A DNA stretch of 64,000 bases from Pseudonocardia alni (GTDB lineage: Bacteria > Actinomycetota > Actinomycetes > Mycobacteriales > Pseudonocardiaceae), in NCBI RefSeq assembly GCF_002813375.1, contig NZ_PHUJ01000003.1, positions 2,046,001 through 2,110,000 of the forward strand, read 5' to 3'. A program made the position numbers and the translations under genes. Position 1 is the first letter of the stretch. Each line of letters begins with the position of its first letter. This document shows, one piece after another, positions 54,993 to 64,000 of the stretch. The notes beneath the pieces are model-generated. The model was not told where the DNA came from, did no database searches, and was given only the letters and a program-made list of their open reading frames with translations.

Positions 54993-56419
54993 CAGTCCAG
55001 GTCCTCCGGGCTGCTCAGCGTGCCGCGCACGGCGGTCGCGGCGGCGACCAGCGGCGACACCAGGTGGGTACGGCCGCCCTTGCCCTGCCGCCCCTCGAAG
55101 TTGCGGTTCGAGGTGGACGCGCAGCGCTCACCGGGCGCGAGCTGGTCGGGGTTCATCCCCAGGCACATCGAACAGCCCGCGGAGCGCCACTCGGCGCCCG
55201 CGGAGGTGAAGACCTTGTCCAGGCCCTCGTCCTCGGCCTGGAAGCGCACCCGCATCGACCCCGGGACGACGAGCATCCGCACGCCCTTCGCGACCGAGCG
55301 CCCGTCGAGCACCTCCGCGACCGAGCGCAGGTCCTCGATCCGACCGTTGGTGCAGGAGCCGACGAACACCGCGTCGACGGGCACCTCCCGCAGCGGGGTC
55401 CCACCGGTGAGGCCCATGTAGGACAGCGCCTTCTCCACGGCGGCGCGCTCGCCGTCGTCGGAGATGGCGGCCGGGTCGGGCACGGACTCGCCCAGCGGCA
55501 GCCCCTGACCGGGGTTGGTGCCCCAGGTGACGAACGGGGTGAGCTCGTCGGCGTCGATCCGCACGACCCGGTCGAACTCGGCGCCGTCGTCGGTGCGCAG
55601 GGACCGCCAGTCGGCGACGGCGGCGTCCCAGTCGTCGCCGGCCGGGGCGTGGTCGCGGCCCTTGAGGTAGGCGAAGGTCGTCTCGTCCGGGGCGATCATG
55701 CCCGCACGGGCACCGGCCTCGATCGACATGTTGCAGATCGTCATCCGGGCCTCCATCGAGAGGTTCTCGATGACGTTGCCCCGGTACTCCAGCACGTGGC
55801 CCTGCCCGCCGCCGGTCCCGATCCGCGCGATCACGGCGAGGATGACGTCCTTGGAGGTGACGCCCGGGCGCAGCGTGCCGTCGGCGCTGGTCACCTCGAT
55901 CGCCATCGTCCGGAACGGCTTGAGCGGCAGCGTCTGGGTGGCGAGCACGTGCTCGACCTCGGAGGTGCCGATGCCGAACGCCATCGCGCCGAACGCGCCG
56001 TGGGTGGAGGTGTGGGAGTCCCCGCAGACCACCGTGGTGCCCGGCTGGGTCAGCCCCAGCTGCGGTCCGACCACGTGCACGATCCCCTGCTCGGGGTCGT
56101 TCATCGGGTGCAGGCGGACGCCGAACTCCTCGCAGTTGCGACGTAGGGTCTCCACCTGGGTCCGCGAGACCTCGTCCGCGATCGGGGCGAGGACGTCGAG
56201 GGTCGGGACGTTGTGGTCCTCGGTGGCGATGGTGAGGTCCGGACGGCGCACCGGACGGCCTGCGAGCCGGAGCCCGTCGAACGCCTGCGGGCTCGTGACC
56301 TCGTGCACCAGGTGCAGGTCGATGTAGAGCAGGTCGGGCTCGTCGCCCTCGCCCTTGCGGACGAGGTGCCGGTCCCAGACCTTCTCGGCCAGCGTGCGCG
56401 GCTTCTCTGCGGTGGTCAC
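54992..56419 (-). CDS. leuC: 3-isopropylmalate dehydratase large subunit
   Basis: The 475-residue aconitase-family protein has a [4Fe-4S] cluster bound by Cys in [11 protein letters not shown] and [10 protein letters not shown], with [15 protein letters not shown] and the opening [19 protein letters not shown] at 56419 follows GAGGAGGCGGGC. It is divergent from the IclR-type regulator across a 64-bp region carrying a palindromic operator, so it is probably controlled by that regulator. Confidence 0.97.
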   Translation of the reverse strand: MTTAEKPRTLAEKVWDRHLVRKGEGDEPDLLYIDLHLVHEVTSPQAFDGLRLAGRPVRRPDLTIATEDHNVPTLDVLAPIADEVSRTQVETLRRNCEEFGVRLHPMNDPEQGIVHVVGPQLGLTQPGTTVVCGDSHTSTHGAFGAMAFGIGTSEVEHVLATQTLPLKPFRTMAIEVTSADGTLRPGVTSKDVILAVIARIGTGGGQGHVLEYRGNVIENLSMEARMTICNMSIEAGARAGMIAPDETTFAYLKGRDHAPAGDDWDAAVADWRSLRTDDGAEFDRVVRIDADELTPFVTWGTNPGQGLPLGESVPDPAAISDDGERAAVEKALSYMGLTGGTPLREVPVDAVFVGSCTNGRIEDLRSVAEVLDGRSVAKGVRMLVVPGSMRVRFQAEDEGLDKVFTSAGAEWRSAGCSMCLGMNPDQLAPGERCASTSNRNFEGRQGKGGRTHLVSPLVAAATAVRGTLSSPEDLD

Positions 56420-56450
56420 GCCCGCCTCCTCTGTGATCTGATCGCGGTGG

Positions 56451-56483
56451 ACTTCCCAGATCGTGGGAAGTTAGTATCGGAAC
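56451..56483. promoter_or_regulatory. Operator/promoter between leuCD and the IclR regulator
   Basis: ACTTCCCA (56451-56458) and TGGGAAGT (56464-56471) form a perfect 8-5-8 palindrome, the type of site bound by NdgR-family regulators. TAGTAT (56472-56477) directly follows as a likely -10 box for the regulator gene. It lies only 6 bp before its GTG, implying a leaderless transcript. Confidence 0.75.
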
Positions 56484-57188
56484 GTGGGACAGTCTAGCGG
56501 GATCGGCGTGCTCGACAAGGCCGTGGGGGTTCTCCGGGCGACGGCGGAGGGGCCGTGCGGCCTGGCGGAGCTCTGTGAGCGCACCGGCCTGCCCCGGGCC
56601 ACGGCCCACCGGCTCGCCGTCGGGCTCGAGGCGCACGGGATGCTGCTGCGCACACCGGACGGGCGCTGGCACCCGGGCCCGACCCTCGGCCAGCTCGCGG
56701 GCGGGCGGCCGGACCCGCTGCTCGACGCCGCGGCAGCCGTCCTGCCCCGGCTGCGTGACATCACCGGCGAGAGCGTCCAGCTCTACCGGCGCGACGGGAT
56801 CCACCGGATCTGCATCGCGCACGCCGAGCCGCCGTCCGGCCTGCGGGACACCGTGCCCGTCGGGTCCCGGCTGCCGATGACCGCGGGCTCCGGGGCGAAG
56901 GTGCTCGCCGCCTGGTGCGACCCGGCCACGCAGCGGCTCGTCCTCGCCGACGCGAGCTTCTCCGAGCGCGTGCTCGTCGACGTCCGCCGCCGCGGCTGGG
57001 CACAGAGCGTCGCCGAACGTGAGGCCGGGGTGGCGTCGGTGTCGGCCCCGGTGCGCGACGCGGCGGGCCAGGTCGTCGCCGCCGTCTCGGTGTCCGGGCC
57101 GGTGGACCGGATCGGGCGCCGTCCGGGGGTCCGCTGGGCGGCCGACCTGCTCGCCGCGGCGGACGCGTTGCAGCACCGGCTCGCCTGA
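56484..57188 (+). CDS. ndgR: IclR-family regulator of leucine biosynthesis (NdgR-like)
   Basis: The 234-residue protein has an N-terminal winged helix (IGVLDKAVGVLRATAEGPCG, RTGLPRATAHRLAVGLEAHG) and a C-terminal effector domain (RLPMTAGSGAKVLAAWCDP, VASVSAPVRDAAGQVVAAVS). NdgR homologues lie divergent from leuCD across actinobacteria and control leucine and other amino-acid genes. GTG at 56484 has no Shine-Dalgarno, fitting leaderless translation. Confidence 0.92.
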   Translation: MGQSSGIGVLDKAVGVLRATAEGPCGLAELCERTGLPRATAHRLAVGLEAHGMLLRTPDGRWHPGPTLGQLAGGRPDPLLDAAAAVLPRLRDITGESVQLYRRDGIHRICIAHAEPPSGLRDTVPVGSRLPMTAGSGAKVLAAWCDPATQRLVLADASFSERVLVDVRRRGWAQSVAEREAGVASVSAPVRDAAGQVVAAVSVSGPVDRIGRRPGVRWAADLLAAADALQHRLA

Positions 57189-57304
57189 TCAGCTCCTGCC
57201 TGCCGTACCGACGCGACTGAGGTGACGGTTCCGGGCTCCACTACCGTGTGGAGGTCCGGCACCGGGCCGGACCCTTCGGACATGGTCGGCACACCGGGGA
57301 GACG

Positions 57305-59077
57305 ATGGGTTACCTGCTGGGCATCGACGTCGGCACCACCCGCACCGCGGCTGCGGTCATCGGCTCCGGCACCGTCGAGATGGTCACCCTCGGTGACCAC
57401 TCGGTCGACATCCCGTCCGTGGTCTACGTGGCGCCCGACGGCGGTCTGCTGTTCGGCGAGGCCGCCGAGCGCCGCGCGCTGACCGAGCCGGACCGCGTCG
57501 CCCGCGAGTTCAAGCGGCGCATCGGCGACCCCACGCCGATCCCGCTGGGCGAGCAGTCCTTCGCCCCCGAGCAGCTGTCCGCGCTGCTGGCCGAGCACGT
57601 CGTCGACGTCGTCGCGCGCACCGAGGGCGGCGCGCCCGAGCGCATCGCGGTGACCCACCCGGCGTCCTGGGGCACGCACAAGTGCGACCTGTTCGCCGCG
57701 GCCCTCGCCGAGCGCGGCCTGACCGTCACCTTCCTCACCGAGCCGCAGGCCGCCGCGCTGCACTACGCGACGAGCGAGCGGGTCGAGCCCGGCGCGACCG
57801 TCGCCGTCTACGACCTGGGCGGCGGGACCTTCGACGCCGCCGTCGTGCGCAAGGAGGCCGCCGGCGGCGGGTTCACGCTGCTCGGCAGGCCCGAGGGCGT
57901 CGAGCAGCTCGGTGGCGCCGACTTCGACCAGGCCGTCGTCGACCACGTGCGCGACGCCGTCCCGGCCGCCTTCGAGGGGCTCGACGACACCGACCCGAAC
58001 GTCCTGTCCGCGATGGCCCGGCTGCGCCGCGACTGCCGCGAGGCCAAGGAGGGCCTGTCAGCGGACACCGAGGTTTCGATCCCGGTGTGGCTCGGCGAGG
58101 TCCGCACGACGGTGCGCCTGCACCGCAGCGACTTCGAGGAGCGCATCCGGCCCCGGCTGGAGGAGTCGGTCGAGGCGCTGCAGCGGGCGATCGCCTCGGC
58201 CGGGCTGGCCGCGTCCGGGCCGTCGGTGGTGCTGCTCGTGGGCGGGTCCTCGCGGGTCCCGCTGGTCGCCGAGCTCGTCTCCACCGGGCTCGGGCGTCCC
58301 GTGCAGGTCGACGCGGACCCGAAGAACACCATCGCGAAGGGCGCCGTCGTCGCGCTTGGGCCGGCCGACCCGGTTCCCGGCACCGGCTCGGGCGGGTTCG
58401 GCGCGGTGGCGGCGAGCGGCGGTCCCGCGCTCGCCCCCGACCCCGGCCCGCTGCCCTGGGAGAACCCGGACCCGGTCACCGATCGGATGCCGACCGGCGG
58501 CACGACCCAGCTCGACGGCGACCGCACCGCCTACCTCGAGGGCGCCCGCGCCGACCCGCCCACCGACCGCATCCCCGTCGTGCCGCCGATGGGCTACGAC
58601 CAGACCGCCGTGCACGGCTACGGCGGGTACGGCGGCTACGACGACGGGGAGACCACCGTCGCCCCCGGGCCCGCACCCGTCCGCCGCTCCCCCGCCGTGC
58701 TGATCGGCGCCGGCGGGGTCGTCGCGGCGCTGGCCGTGCTGGGCACGGTGTTCTTCTGGCCGCAGGACCGCACGATCAGCAATGCGACCCCCGAGCTGCC
58801 GGCGATCCCGACGACGACCCAGGCCCCGCCCCCGACGACCGTCGAGCAGGAGCCGGTGCGCGAGCCGGAACGGACCCGGGACCGGCTGACCGAGGTCGCC
58901 CCGACGACGACCGACGCCCCGGCCCCCGTGCCGCCGCCGGTCGTGACCACGACGACGACCGCCCCGCCGCCGCAGAGCTCGACGTCCTCGTCATCCTCCT
59001 CGTCCTCGAAGCCGCCGGAACCCGATCCCGGCGGAGGCGAGGGCGGCCAGAACCCGCCGGTCCCTCCGGCCCAGTGA
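57305..59077 (+). CDS. Membrane-anchored Hsp70-family protein
   Basis: The 590-residue protein has an actin-like ATPase domain (LGIDVGTTRTAAAVIG, TEPQAAALHYATSE, YDLGGGTFDAAVV, LLVGGSSRVPLVAEL) in place of a full DnaK. There is no peptide-binding domain; instead comes a linker rich in Pro, Asp and Tyr. A transmembrane helix follows (AVLIGAGGVVAALAVLGTVF), then an extracytoplasmic Pro/Thr/Ser-rich tail. Such proteins are common in actinobacteria and may sense or organise the envelope. ATG at 57305 is used. The next small gene overlaps its stop. Confidence 0.88.
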   Translation: MGYLLGIDVGTTRTAAAVIGSGTVEMVTLGDHSVDIPSVVYVAPDGGLLFGEAAERRALTEPDRVAREFKRRIGDPTPIPLGEQSFAPEQLSALLAEHVVDVVARTEGGAPERIAVTHPASWGTHKCDLFAAALAERGLTVTFLTEPQAAALHYATSERVEPGATVAVYDLGGGTFDAAVVRKEAAGGGFTLLGRPEGVEQLGGADFDQAVVDHVRDAVPAAFEGLDDTDPNVLSAMARLRRDCREAKEGLSADTEVSIPVWLGEVRTTVRLHRSDFEERIRPRLEESVEALQRAIASAGLAASGPSVVLLVGGSSRVPLVAELVSTGLGRPVQVDADPKNTIAKGAVVALGPADPVPGTGSGGFGAVAASGGPALAPDPGPLPWENPDPVTDRMPTGGTTQLDGDRTAYLEGARADPPTDRIPVVPPMGYDQTAVHGYGGYGGYDDGETTVAPGPAPVRRSPAVLIGAGGVVAALAVLGTVFFWPQDRTISNATPELPAIPTTTQAPPPTTVEQEPVREPERTRDRLTEVAPTTTDAPAPVPPPVVTTTTTAPPPQSSTSSSSSSSSKPPEPDPGGGEGGQNPPVPPAQ

Positions 59078-59223
59078 CCAAGAATCGGCAGCTCGTACCC
59101 ATGATCGGCGGGGCCGTGCCGAACCTGGTGAACTCGTCGCTGACCGCGGTCGCGCTGGTGTCCGGCCTCTACCTCGCGACGGCGGTCGGCCGGCCCGTCA
59201 CCGGGCGCCTGGTCGAGCGGTAG
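59074..59223 (+). CDS. Possible 49-residue membrane microprotein
   Basis: GTG at 59074 overlaps the Hsp70 stop as GTGA and opens a 49-codon frame, VTKNRQLVPMIGGAVPNLVN onward, with one hydrophobic helix (SSLTAVALVSGLYLATAVG) and a basic end (GRPVTGRLVER). The overlap type is the same as in true operons of this window. The short length and lack of a known family leave it uncertain; it could be a chance frame or a remnant. Confidence 0.4.
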   Translation: MTKNRQLVPMIGGAVPNLVNSSLTAVALVSGLYLATAVGRPVTGRLVER

Positions 59224-59336
59224 GGGCCACGCCCGCTCTACCCGGCCGGCGCCGTGTTGGTCGGCGTCGGTGGGGGCCCTGGTCACCACGACCGACCGGC
59301 TCCCCGGGCTGCTCGGCGACCAGGCCCGGACACGAC

Positions 59337-59366
59337 GAAGGCCCCGCTCCGTGGAGCGGGGCCTTC
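59337..59366. terminator. Perfect hairpin terminator
   Basis: 14-bp arms GAAGGCCCCGCTCC (59337-59350) and GGAGCGGGGCCTTC (59353-59366) with a 2-base centre lie just beyond the 3' end of the first tRNA-Glu (minus strand). They can also end the Hsp70 transcript. Confidence 0.88.
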
Positions 59367-59372
59367 GTGGAG

Positions 59373-59445
59373 TAGTCCCGACGGGATTTGAACCCGCGCT
59401 ACCGCCTTGAGAGGGCGGCGTCCTAGGCCGCTAGACGACGGGACC
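59373..59445 (-). tRNA. tRNA-Glu (CTC)
   Basis: The 73-nt cloverleaf reads from 59445 (GGTCCCGTCGTCTAGCGGCC...). The anticodon loop CTCTCAA has anticodon CTC between CCGCC/GGCGG stems, and the T arm is GCGGGTTCAAATCCCGT. CCA is not encoded. It is identical to the copy at 59497-59569. Confidence 0.95.
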
Positions 59446-59496
59446 AGGACATTCGGCTCGATCTCGATTGCGGACCCCCTGCGCGGGAGTCCGTGG

Positions 59497-59569
59497 TAGT
59501 CCCGACGGGATTTGAACCCGCGCTACCGCCTTGAGAGGGCGGCGTCCTAGGCCGCTAGACGACGGGACC
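59497..59569 (-). tRNA. tRNA-Glu (CTC), second copy
   Basis: It is identical over 73 nt to the tRNA-Glu 124 bp away. It precedes that copy in the transcript and is probably co-transcribed with it and tRNA-Gln. Confidence 0.95.
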
Positions 59570-59627
59570 TTGGACGAGACCGTGCCGATTGTCAGAAATC
59601 ATCATTCCGAGGAACTCGTGATTTCCG

Positions 59628-59699
59628 CTGGGGTACCAGGACTCGAACCTAGACTAACTGAACCAGAATCAGTCGTGCTGCCAATTACACCATACCCCA
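59628..59699 (-). tRNA. tRNA-Gln (CTG)
   Basis: The 72-nt cloverleaf begins TGGGGTATGGTGTAATTGGC. The anticodon loop TTCTGGT has CTG, the T arm contains GGTTCGAGTCC, and the acceptor ends pair TGGGGTA with TACCCCA. It is first in a Gln-Glu-Glu array. Confidence 0.95.
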
Positions 59700-59705
59700 T
59701 CGAAA

Positions 59706-59735
59706 AGCGGGCCCCGTTCCGGAGCGAGGCCCGCT
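59706..59735 (-). terminator. Hairpin terminator after gltX
   Basis: AGCGGGCC (59706-59713) and GGCCCGCT (59728-59735) form an 8-bp stem between the gltX stop and the tRNA-Gln gene. Confidence 0.65.
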
Positions 59736-59754
59736 CTCCGTTGATGTAGGTACT

Positions 59755-61233
59755 CTAACCCATGCCCTGGGAGCGTCTGACACCGGCCCCCAGGCGGGCG
59801 AGCGACCGCTCGCGGCCCAGTAGCTCCATGCTCTCGTAGAGCGGCGGGGACACCGTGCGGCCGCTGATGGCGACGCGGACGGGCGCGAACGCCTTCCGCG
59901 GCTTGAGCTCCAGACCGTCCACGAGCGAAGTCTTGAGCGACTCCTCGATCGCGGCGGCCGACCACTCCGGCAGGTCCGTGAGCCCGGCGACGGCGGCCTC
60001 CAGCACCGGGGCCGCGTCGGCGCCCAGGTTCTTCGCGGCGGCGTCGTCGTCGGGGGTGAAGGTGTCCTCGTCGCGGAAGAGGAAGGCCAGCATCCGGGCC
60101 GCGTCGGACAACACCTGGCTGCGCTCCTGCACCAGCGGCGCGGCGGCGGCGAGCACCGAGCGGTCGGGGTCGGTGATCCCCTCGGCGGCGAGATGGGGCA
60201 CGACGCGCTCGGCGAAGTCGTCGGGGGCGAGCAGGCGCAGGTGTGCGGCGTTGATCGCCTCGGCCTTCTTCAGGTCGAAGCGGGCGGCGTTGCTCGACAC
60301 CCGGGAGACGTCGAAGGTGGCGACCATCTCGTCGAGGGAGAACACGTCGCGGTCCTCGGCGATCGACCAGCCGAGCAGCGCGAGGTAGTTGAGCAGTCCC
60401 TCCGGCACGAATCCGCGTTCACGGTAGTGGAACAGGTTCGACTGCGGGTCCCGCTTGGACAGCTTGCGGTTGCCCTCACCGGTGACCAGCGGGAGGTGGG
60501 CGTAGGTGAAGGGGCCGTGGCCGATGCCGACCCGGGCCAGCGCCTCCAGCAGCGCGATCTGCCGCGGTGTGGACGCCAGCAGGTCCTCCCCGCGCAGGAC
60601 GTGCGTGATCTCCATCAGCGCGTCGTCGACCGGGTTGGTCAGCGGGTAGAGCGGGGTGCCGTCGCCGCGGGCCAGCACGAAGTCGGGCACCTGCCCGGCC
60701 CGGAACGTGATCTCGCCGCGGACGAGGTCGGTGAAGGTGATGTCGTGGTCGGGCATGCGCAGCCGGTAGACCGGGGCACGACCCTCGGCCCGGAACGCGG
60801 CGCGCTGGTCCTCGGTGAGTTCGCGGTCGGCGTTGTCGTAGCCGAGCTTGGGGTCGCGGCCCGCGGCGCGGTGCCGGGCCTCGATCTCCTCGGCGCTGGA
60901 GAACGACTCGTAGACCTCGCCGGCGTCGATCAGCCGGCGCAGGGCGTCGGCGTAGACCTCGCCGCGTTCGCTCTGCCGGTACGGCCCGTGCGGGCCGCCC
61001 TTCTCGACGCCCTCGTCCCAGTCGAGGCCGAGCCACTCCAGCGCGTCGAGCAGGGCCCGGTAGGACTCGTCGGAGTCGCGGGAGGCGTCGGTGTCCTCGA
61101 TCCGGAACACCAGGGCCCCGCCGTGGTGGCGGGCGTGGGCCCAGTTGAACAGGGCGGTGCGGATGAGGCCGACGTGCGGGGTACCGGTGGGCGACGGGGA
61201 GAACCGCACCCGGACCTGGGCTGGAGTACTCAT
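59755..61233 (-). CDS. gltX: Glutamyl-tRNA synthetase
   Basis: The 492-residue class I synthetase has the HIGH-type motif in [26 protein letters not shown] as the KMSKS loop, and [16 protein letters not shown]. The helical anticodon-binding C-terminus is complete. ATG at 61233 (MSTPAQVRV) fits the family start. The tRNA-Gln and tRNA-Glu genes lie directly downstream. As GatCAB-containing actinobacteria lack GlnRS, the enzyme probably also charges tRNA-Gln with Glu (established for the group, not shown here). Confidence 0.96.
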   Translation of the reverse strand: MSTPAQVRVRFSPSPTGTPHVGLIRTALFNWAHARHHGGALVFRIEDTDASRDSDESYRALLDALEWLGLDWDEGVEKGGPHGPYRQSERGEVYADALRRLIDAGEVYESFSSAEEIEARHRAAGRDPKLGYDNADRELTEDQRAAFRAEGRAPVYRLRMPDHDITFTDLVRGEITFRAGQVPDFVLARGDGTPLYPLTNPVDDALMEITHVLRGEDLLASTPRQIALLEALARVGIGHGPFTYAHLPLVTGEGNRKLSKRDPQSNLFHYRERGFVPEGLLNYLALLGWSIAEDRDVFSLDEMVATFDVSRVSSNAARFDLKKAEAINAAHLRLLAPDDFAERVVPHLAAEGITDPDRSVLAAAAPLVQERSQVLSDAARMLAFLFRDEDTFTPDDDAAAKNLGADAAPVLEAAVAGLTDLPEWSAAAIEESLKTSLVDGLELKPRKAFAPVRVAISGRTVSPPLYESMELLGRERSLARLGAGVRRSQGMG

Positions 61234-61352
61234 GGTCGGTCCAGCGTATCGACCCCGTACGGAGGGGTGGTGCACGCGGGCGCCGGATGGACCATGGTGG
61301 ACGGCAGTCGCGACGCACCGGAGCGTCGCGGGACGAGGCGAGGAGGAACCCC

Positions 61353-61661
61353 GTGTTCCAGCTGACCGCTCTGTACAACCACCCCGAGGACGCCGCCGCG
61401 TTCGACCGGCACTACGACACCGTGCACGCCCCGCTGGCGAAGAAGATCCCCGGCGTGCAGCGGTTCACCGTCTCCCGGCCCGCGCCGGGACCGGACGGGG
61501 CGCAGCCGCCGTACCACCTCGTGGCGGTGCTGGAGTTCCCCGACGCGGCGGCGTTCCAGTCCGGGATGGGCGGCACCGAGGGACAGGCCGCCGTGGCCGA
61601 CCTCGACAACTTCGCCGGCGCCGGGGTGACCCTGCTGACCGGTCCGTCGAACCAGGTCTGA
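61353..61661 (+). CDS. EthD-domain protein
   Basis: The 102-residue ferredoxin-like (dimeric alpha/beta barrel) protein has [58 protein letters not shown] and GVTLLTG, typical of EthD proteins. The family includes small accessory or monooxygenase-like proteins; the substrate is unknown. GTG at 61353 follows GAGGAGGAACC. Confidence 0.88.
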   Translation: MFQLTALYNHPEDAAAFDRHYDTVHAPLAKKIPGVQRFTVSRPAPGPDGAQPPYHLVAVLEFPDAAAFQSGMGGTEGQAAVADLDNFAGAGVTLLTGPSNQV

Positions 61662-61668
61662 CCCGCCC

Positions 61669-61722
61669 GCACACGACGACGGGGTGGCCCCGGAGATCCG
61701 GTGCCACCCCGTCGGCGTGTGC
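61669..61722. terminator. Bidirectional hairpin terminator
   Basis: Inner arms GACGGGGTGGC (61678-61688) and GCCACCCCGTC (61703-61713) are perfect. They are extended by GCACACG (61669-61675) and CGTGTGC (61716-61722). The hairpin lies between the convergent EthD gene and leuB. Confidence 0.88.
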
Positions 61723-61727
61723 GTGGG

Positions 61728-62768
61728 TCAGTTGGTGGCGACCTCGCGGCTCGACACGAGCGCGGCGAGCCGGTCCCCGATCGACGAGGTGTTGCCCGTC
61801 GCCGCGTGGTCCCGGGTGGCCAGGTCGAACGCGACCGCTGCCTCGATGCGCCGGGCCGAGTCGCGATGGCCCATGTGGTCGAGCAGCAACGCGACCGACA
61901 ACACGGCGGCGGTCGGGTCGGCGATGCCCTGGCCCGCGATGTCCGGGGCGGAGCCGTGCACCGGCTCGAACATCGAGGGGTTGGTACGGCTGGCGTCGAT
62001 GTTGCCGCTGGCCGCCAGGCCGATGCCGCCGGTGACCGCCGCCGCGAGGTCGGTGAGGATGTCGCCGAACAGGTTGTCGGTGACGATCACGTCGTACCGG
62101 CCCGGGTCGGTGACCAGGTGGATCGTGGTCGAGTCGACGTGCTGGTAGGCCACCGAGACCTCGGGGTACTCCAGCGACACCTCCTCGACGATCCGCGACC
62201 ACAGCGCACCGGCGAAGGCCAGGACGTTGGTCTTGTGGACCAGCGTCAGGTGCTTCTTCGGCCGCCGCTGGGCGCGGGCGAACGCGTCGCGCACGACGCG
62301 GTCGATGCCGAAGGCGGTGTTCTGGCTGACCTCGGTCGCGATCTCGTGCGGGGTGTCCTTGCGGAGCAGGCCGCCGGTGCCGACGTACGGACCCTCGGTC
62401 CCCTCGCGCACGACCACCAGGTCGATCTCCGGATTGCCTGCCAGCGGGCCGCGCACCCCCGGGTAGAGCCGCGCGGGGCGCAGGTTCACGTGGTGGTCCA
62501 GCTCGAAGCGCAGACGCAGGAGCAGGCCGCGCTCGAGGATGCCGCTGGGCACCGACGGGTCGCCGACCGCGCCCAGCAGGATCGCGTCGTGCTGCTTGAT
62601 CTCGGTCAGCACCGTCTCCGGGAGCAGCTCGCCCGTGGAGTGCCAGCGGGCGGCACCGAGGTCGTACTCGGTCGTCTCCACGTCGCGGGCGACCTCGCCC
62701 AGGACCTTGAGTGCCTCGTTGATCACTTCCGGGCCGATGCCGTCACCGGGGATGACCGCAAGGCGCAT
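61728..62768 (-). CDS. leuB: 3-isopropylmalate dehydrogenase
   Basis: The 346-residue enzyme oxidatively decarboxylates 3-isopropylmalate. Landmarks are [80 protein letters not shown] and [20 protein letters not shown]. Catalytic Lys and Asp residues are in place. ATG at 62768 is used. It lies within 8 kb of leuCD and ndgR, as in mycobacteria. Confidence 0.97.
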   Translation of the reverse strand: MRLAVIPGDGIGPEVINEALKVLGEVARDVETTEYDLGAARWHSTGELLPETVLTEIKQHDAILLGAVGDPSVPSGILERGLLLRLRFELDHHVNLRPARLYPGVRGPLAGNPEIDLVVVREGTEGPYVGTGGLLRKDTPHEIATEVSQNTAFGIDRVVRDAFARAQRRPKKHLTLVHKTNVLAFAGALWSRIVEEVSLEYPEVSVAYQHVDSTTIHLVTDPGRYDVIVTDNLFGDILTDLAAAVTGGIGLAASGNIDASRTNPSMFEPVHGSAPDIAGQGIADPTAAVLSVALLLDHMGHRDSARRIEAAVAFDLATRDHAATGNTSSIGDRLAALVSSREVATN

Positions 62769-63014
62769 GACCTCGTCCTCTCGTCGTACTGCTGGCCGCA
62801 CGCTACCGCCTGCCGACGCAGGGTCATCGTTCGGCCACCCGGTGGGGTGGTCCCGTCCGGGTGACGCGTGCGCCGCACGCGGTCGGAGTACCCGCGACAC
62901 GCGGCCGTTCCGGGGACTCCGGCCCGTTCCGAGGGGTGGGACGGCCGCCGCGGCCGCCACCCGTCCGGGTGGTGGGTGGGGAAGAAGCGCGACGACGGCG
63001 TCGTTGCCCAGGGC

Positions 63015-64000
63015 GTGCCCACGCCCGACCGCCCGCTGCGTCGACTCGGCTTCCTCACCATCGGTTCGTTCGACGGCGACGACCCCCGCCCCGGGCACGA
63101 GACGACCCTGGAGATGATCGCCCTCGGCGAGCGTCTGGGCTTCGACTCGGCCTTCGTCCGGCACCGTCACCTGCAGTTCGGCATCTCCTCGCCGGTCGCG
63201 GTGCTCGCCGCCGCGACCCAGCGGACCACGCGGATCGAGCTCGGGACGGCCGTGGTCCCGCTGGGCTGGGAGAACCCGCTGCGCCTCGCCGAGGACCTCG
63301 CGACGGTCGACGTGCTCTCCGGCGGGCGGCTGAACCCGGGCGTCTCGGTCGGGCCGCCGATGCAGTGGGAGCACGTGCGGGACGCGCTCTACCCGGACAC
63401 CGCCGACGTCGAGGACTTCGGCCGCGAGCGGGTGTCGCGGCTGCTGCGCCTGGTGCGCGGGGAGCGGGCGAGCACCTTCTCCGGGACGGTCGGGATCGAG
63501 TCGTTCTCCGAACGGGTGCAGCCGCACTCCCCCGGTCTGGCCGGGCGCATGTGGTACGGCGCGGGCAGCGACTCCTCCGCCGTCTGGGCCGCGGGGCAGG
63601 GGCTGAACCTGCTGACGAGCAACGTGGTGCGCTCCGGCGGGGAGACCGACTTCGCCGCGATCCAGTCCCGGCAGATCCGGGCGTACCGCGAGGCGAACCC
63701 CGCCGGGCGCGTGTCGCAGGGGCTGGTCGTCGTGCCGACCGACTCGGCGACGCCCGATCAACGCCGGCGCTACGCCGCCTACGCCCGCGAGCGCGACGCC
63801 CGGGTCGGCGTCCCGCAGGGCCCGGCCGGGCTGCTGTTCGCCCGCGACCTGGTCGGCAGCTCCGACGAGATCGCCGAACGGCTGTGGGCCGACGCCGGGT
63901 TCCGCGAGGTCGACGAGGCGGTGTTCGCGTTGCCGTTCGGCTTCCCGCACGACGACTACGTCCAGATCGTCACCGACATCGCCGGGGCGCTCGGACCCGC
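63015..64000 (+). CDS. Luciferase-like flavin-dependent oxidoreductase (partial)
   Basis: The frame is open from GTG at 63015 to the right edge (328 codons) and the stop is not seen. It reads [80 protein letters not shown] and [20 protein letters not shown], a TIM-barrel LLM-class monooxygenase using FMN or F420. The cofactor cannot be decided; the genome does carry an F420 gene. Confidence 0.88.
   Translation, partial: MPTPDRPLRRLGFLTIGSFDGDDPRPGHETTLEMIALGERLGFDSAFVRHRHLQFGISSPVAVLAAATQRTTRIELGTAVVPLGWENPLRLAEDLATVDVLSGGRLNPGVSVGPPMQWEHVRDALYPDTADVEDFGRERVSRLLRLVRGERASTFSGTVGIESFSERVQPHSPGLAGRMWYGAGSDSSAVWAAGQGLNLLTSNVVRSGGETDFAAIQSRQIRAYREANPAGRVSQGLVVVPTDSATPDQRRRYAAYARERDARVGVPQGPAGLLFARDLVGSSDEIAERLWADAGFREVDEAVFALPFGFPHDDYVQIVTDIAGALGP

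Noticed and set aside
59373..59569. Duplicated tRNA-Glu as a mobile-element attachment site
   Set aside because: The 124-bp spacing, identical full-length genes and absence of integrase or phage genes fit an ordinary tandem tRNA duplication.

Overview
The window is high-GC actinobacterial chromosome, most likely from the order Pseudonocardiales (Pseudonocardia-like). The reasons are the strong G/C preference at third codon positions, many GTG starts, 4-bp GTGA/ATGA overlaps between genes, a mycothiol-dependent nitroreductase-like gene, an F420 gene (fbiD), and gene order shared with mycobacteria. The nitroreductase-pepN pair at the left and the gpsA/plsC, fbiD, ppk, mutT1, hupB, leuD, leuC, IclR regulator, gltX, leuB order at the right match Mycobacterium tuberculosis from memory. 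Species assignment is inference.

Layout. 0-8 kb is housekeeping: a cut nitroreductase, pepN, a small Cys/His protein, a sensor kinase with a LuxR-type regulator, and a DUF5130 / small membrane protein / DUF2252 group. 8-13.6 kb supplies nucleotide sugars: UDP-glucose dehydrogenase, a GPP34 protein and a complete rmlC-rmlB / rmlD-rmlA set for dTDP-L-rhamnose. 13.8-18.6 kb is a tightly overlapping cellulose-synthase-like / copper-radical-oxidase / GH6 operon, like the Streptomyces cslA-glxA-cslZ locus. 19-35.5 kb is an exopolysaccharide locus. It holds a helix-turn-helix/membrane protein flanked by short repeats, a SAF-domain oxidoreductase with a second RmlC-like epimerase, an intact initiating sugar transferase, a three-gene amino-sugar operon, and a five-gene export operon (GT4 fusion, Wzy-, Wzx- and Wzz-like proteins, DUF4091). 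Decayed genes are scattered through it: three relics of initiating sugar transferases (13.7, 19.9 and 37.9 kb) and a broken low-molecular-weight tyrosine phosphatase (35.2 kb). The kinase-like half of the Wzz-like protein has lost its nucleotide-binding motifs, so phosphotyrosine control of the polymer appears lost.

38.1-40.6 kb is the most unusual unit. A 101-residue acidic protein made of three 28-residue repeats is translationally coupled to a JmjC-type (ribosomal-oxygenase-like) Fe(II)/2-oxoglutarate enzyme and to a sucrase/ferredoxin-like thioredoxin-fold [2Fe-2S] protein. The unit has a terminator just before it and another just after it. It looks like a self-contained peptide or repeat-protein modification system. 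40.8-48 kb holds a glucose-1-phosphate cytidylyltransferase, a DUF2975/HTH pair with a clear palindromic operator, an LCP ligase, a paralogue of the small Cys/His protein, and lipid and sulfur metabolism genes. 47.9-62.8 kb is the mycobacteria-like core: F420, polyphosphate, nucleotide sanitation, HU, leucine biosynthesis with its IclR regulator, a membrane Hsp70, two tRNA-Glu, one tRNA-Gln, and gltX. A cluster of three covarying palindromes surrounds a DUF559 gene at 52-53.7 kb. A luciferase-like oxidoreductase runs off the right edge.

All identifications are by reading the translated sequence; no database search was possible. Start codons were chosen by Shine-Dalgarno match, overlap with the neighbour, and family length.
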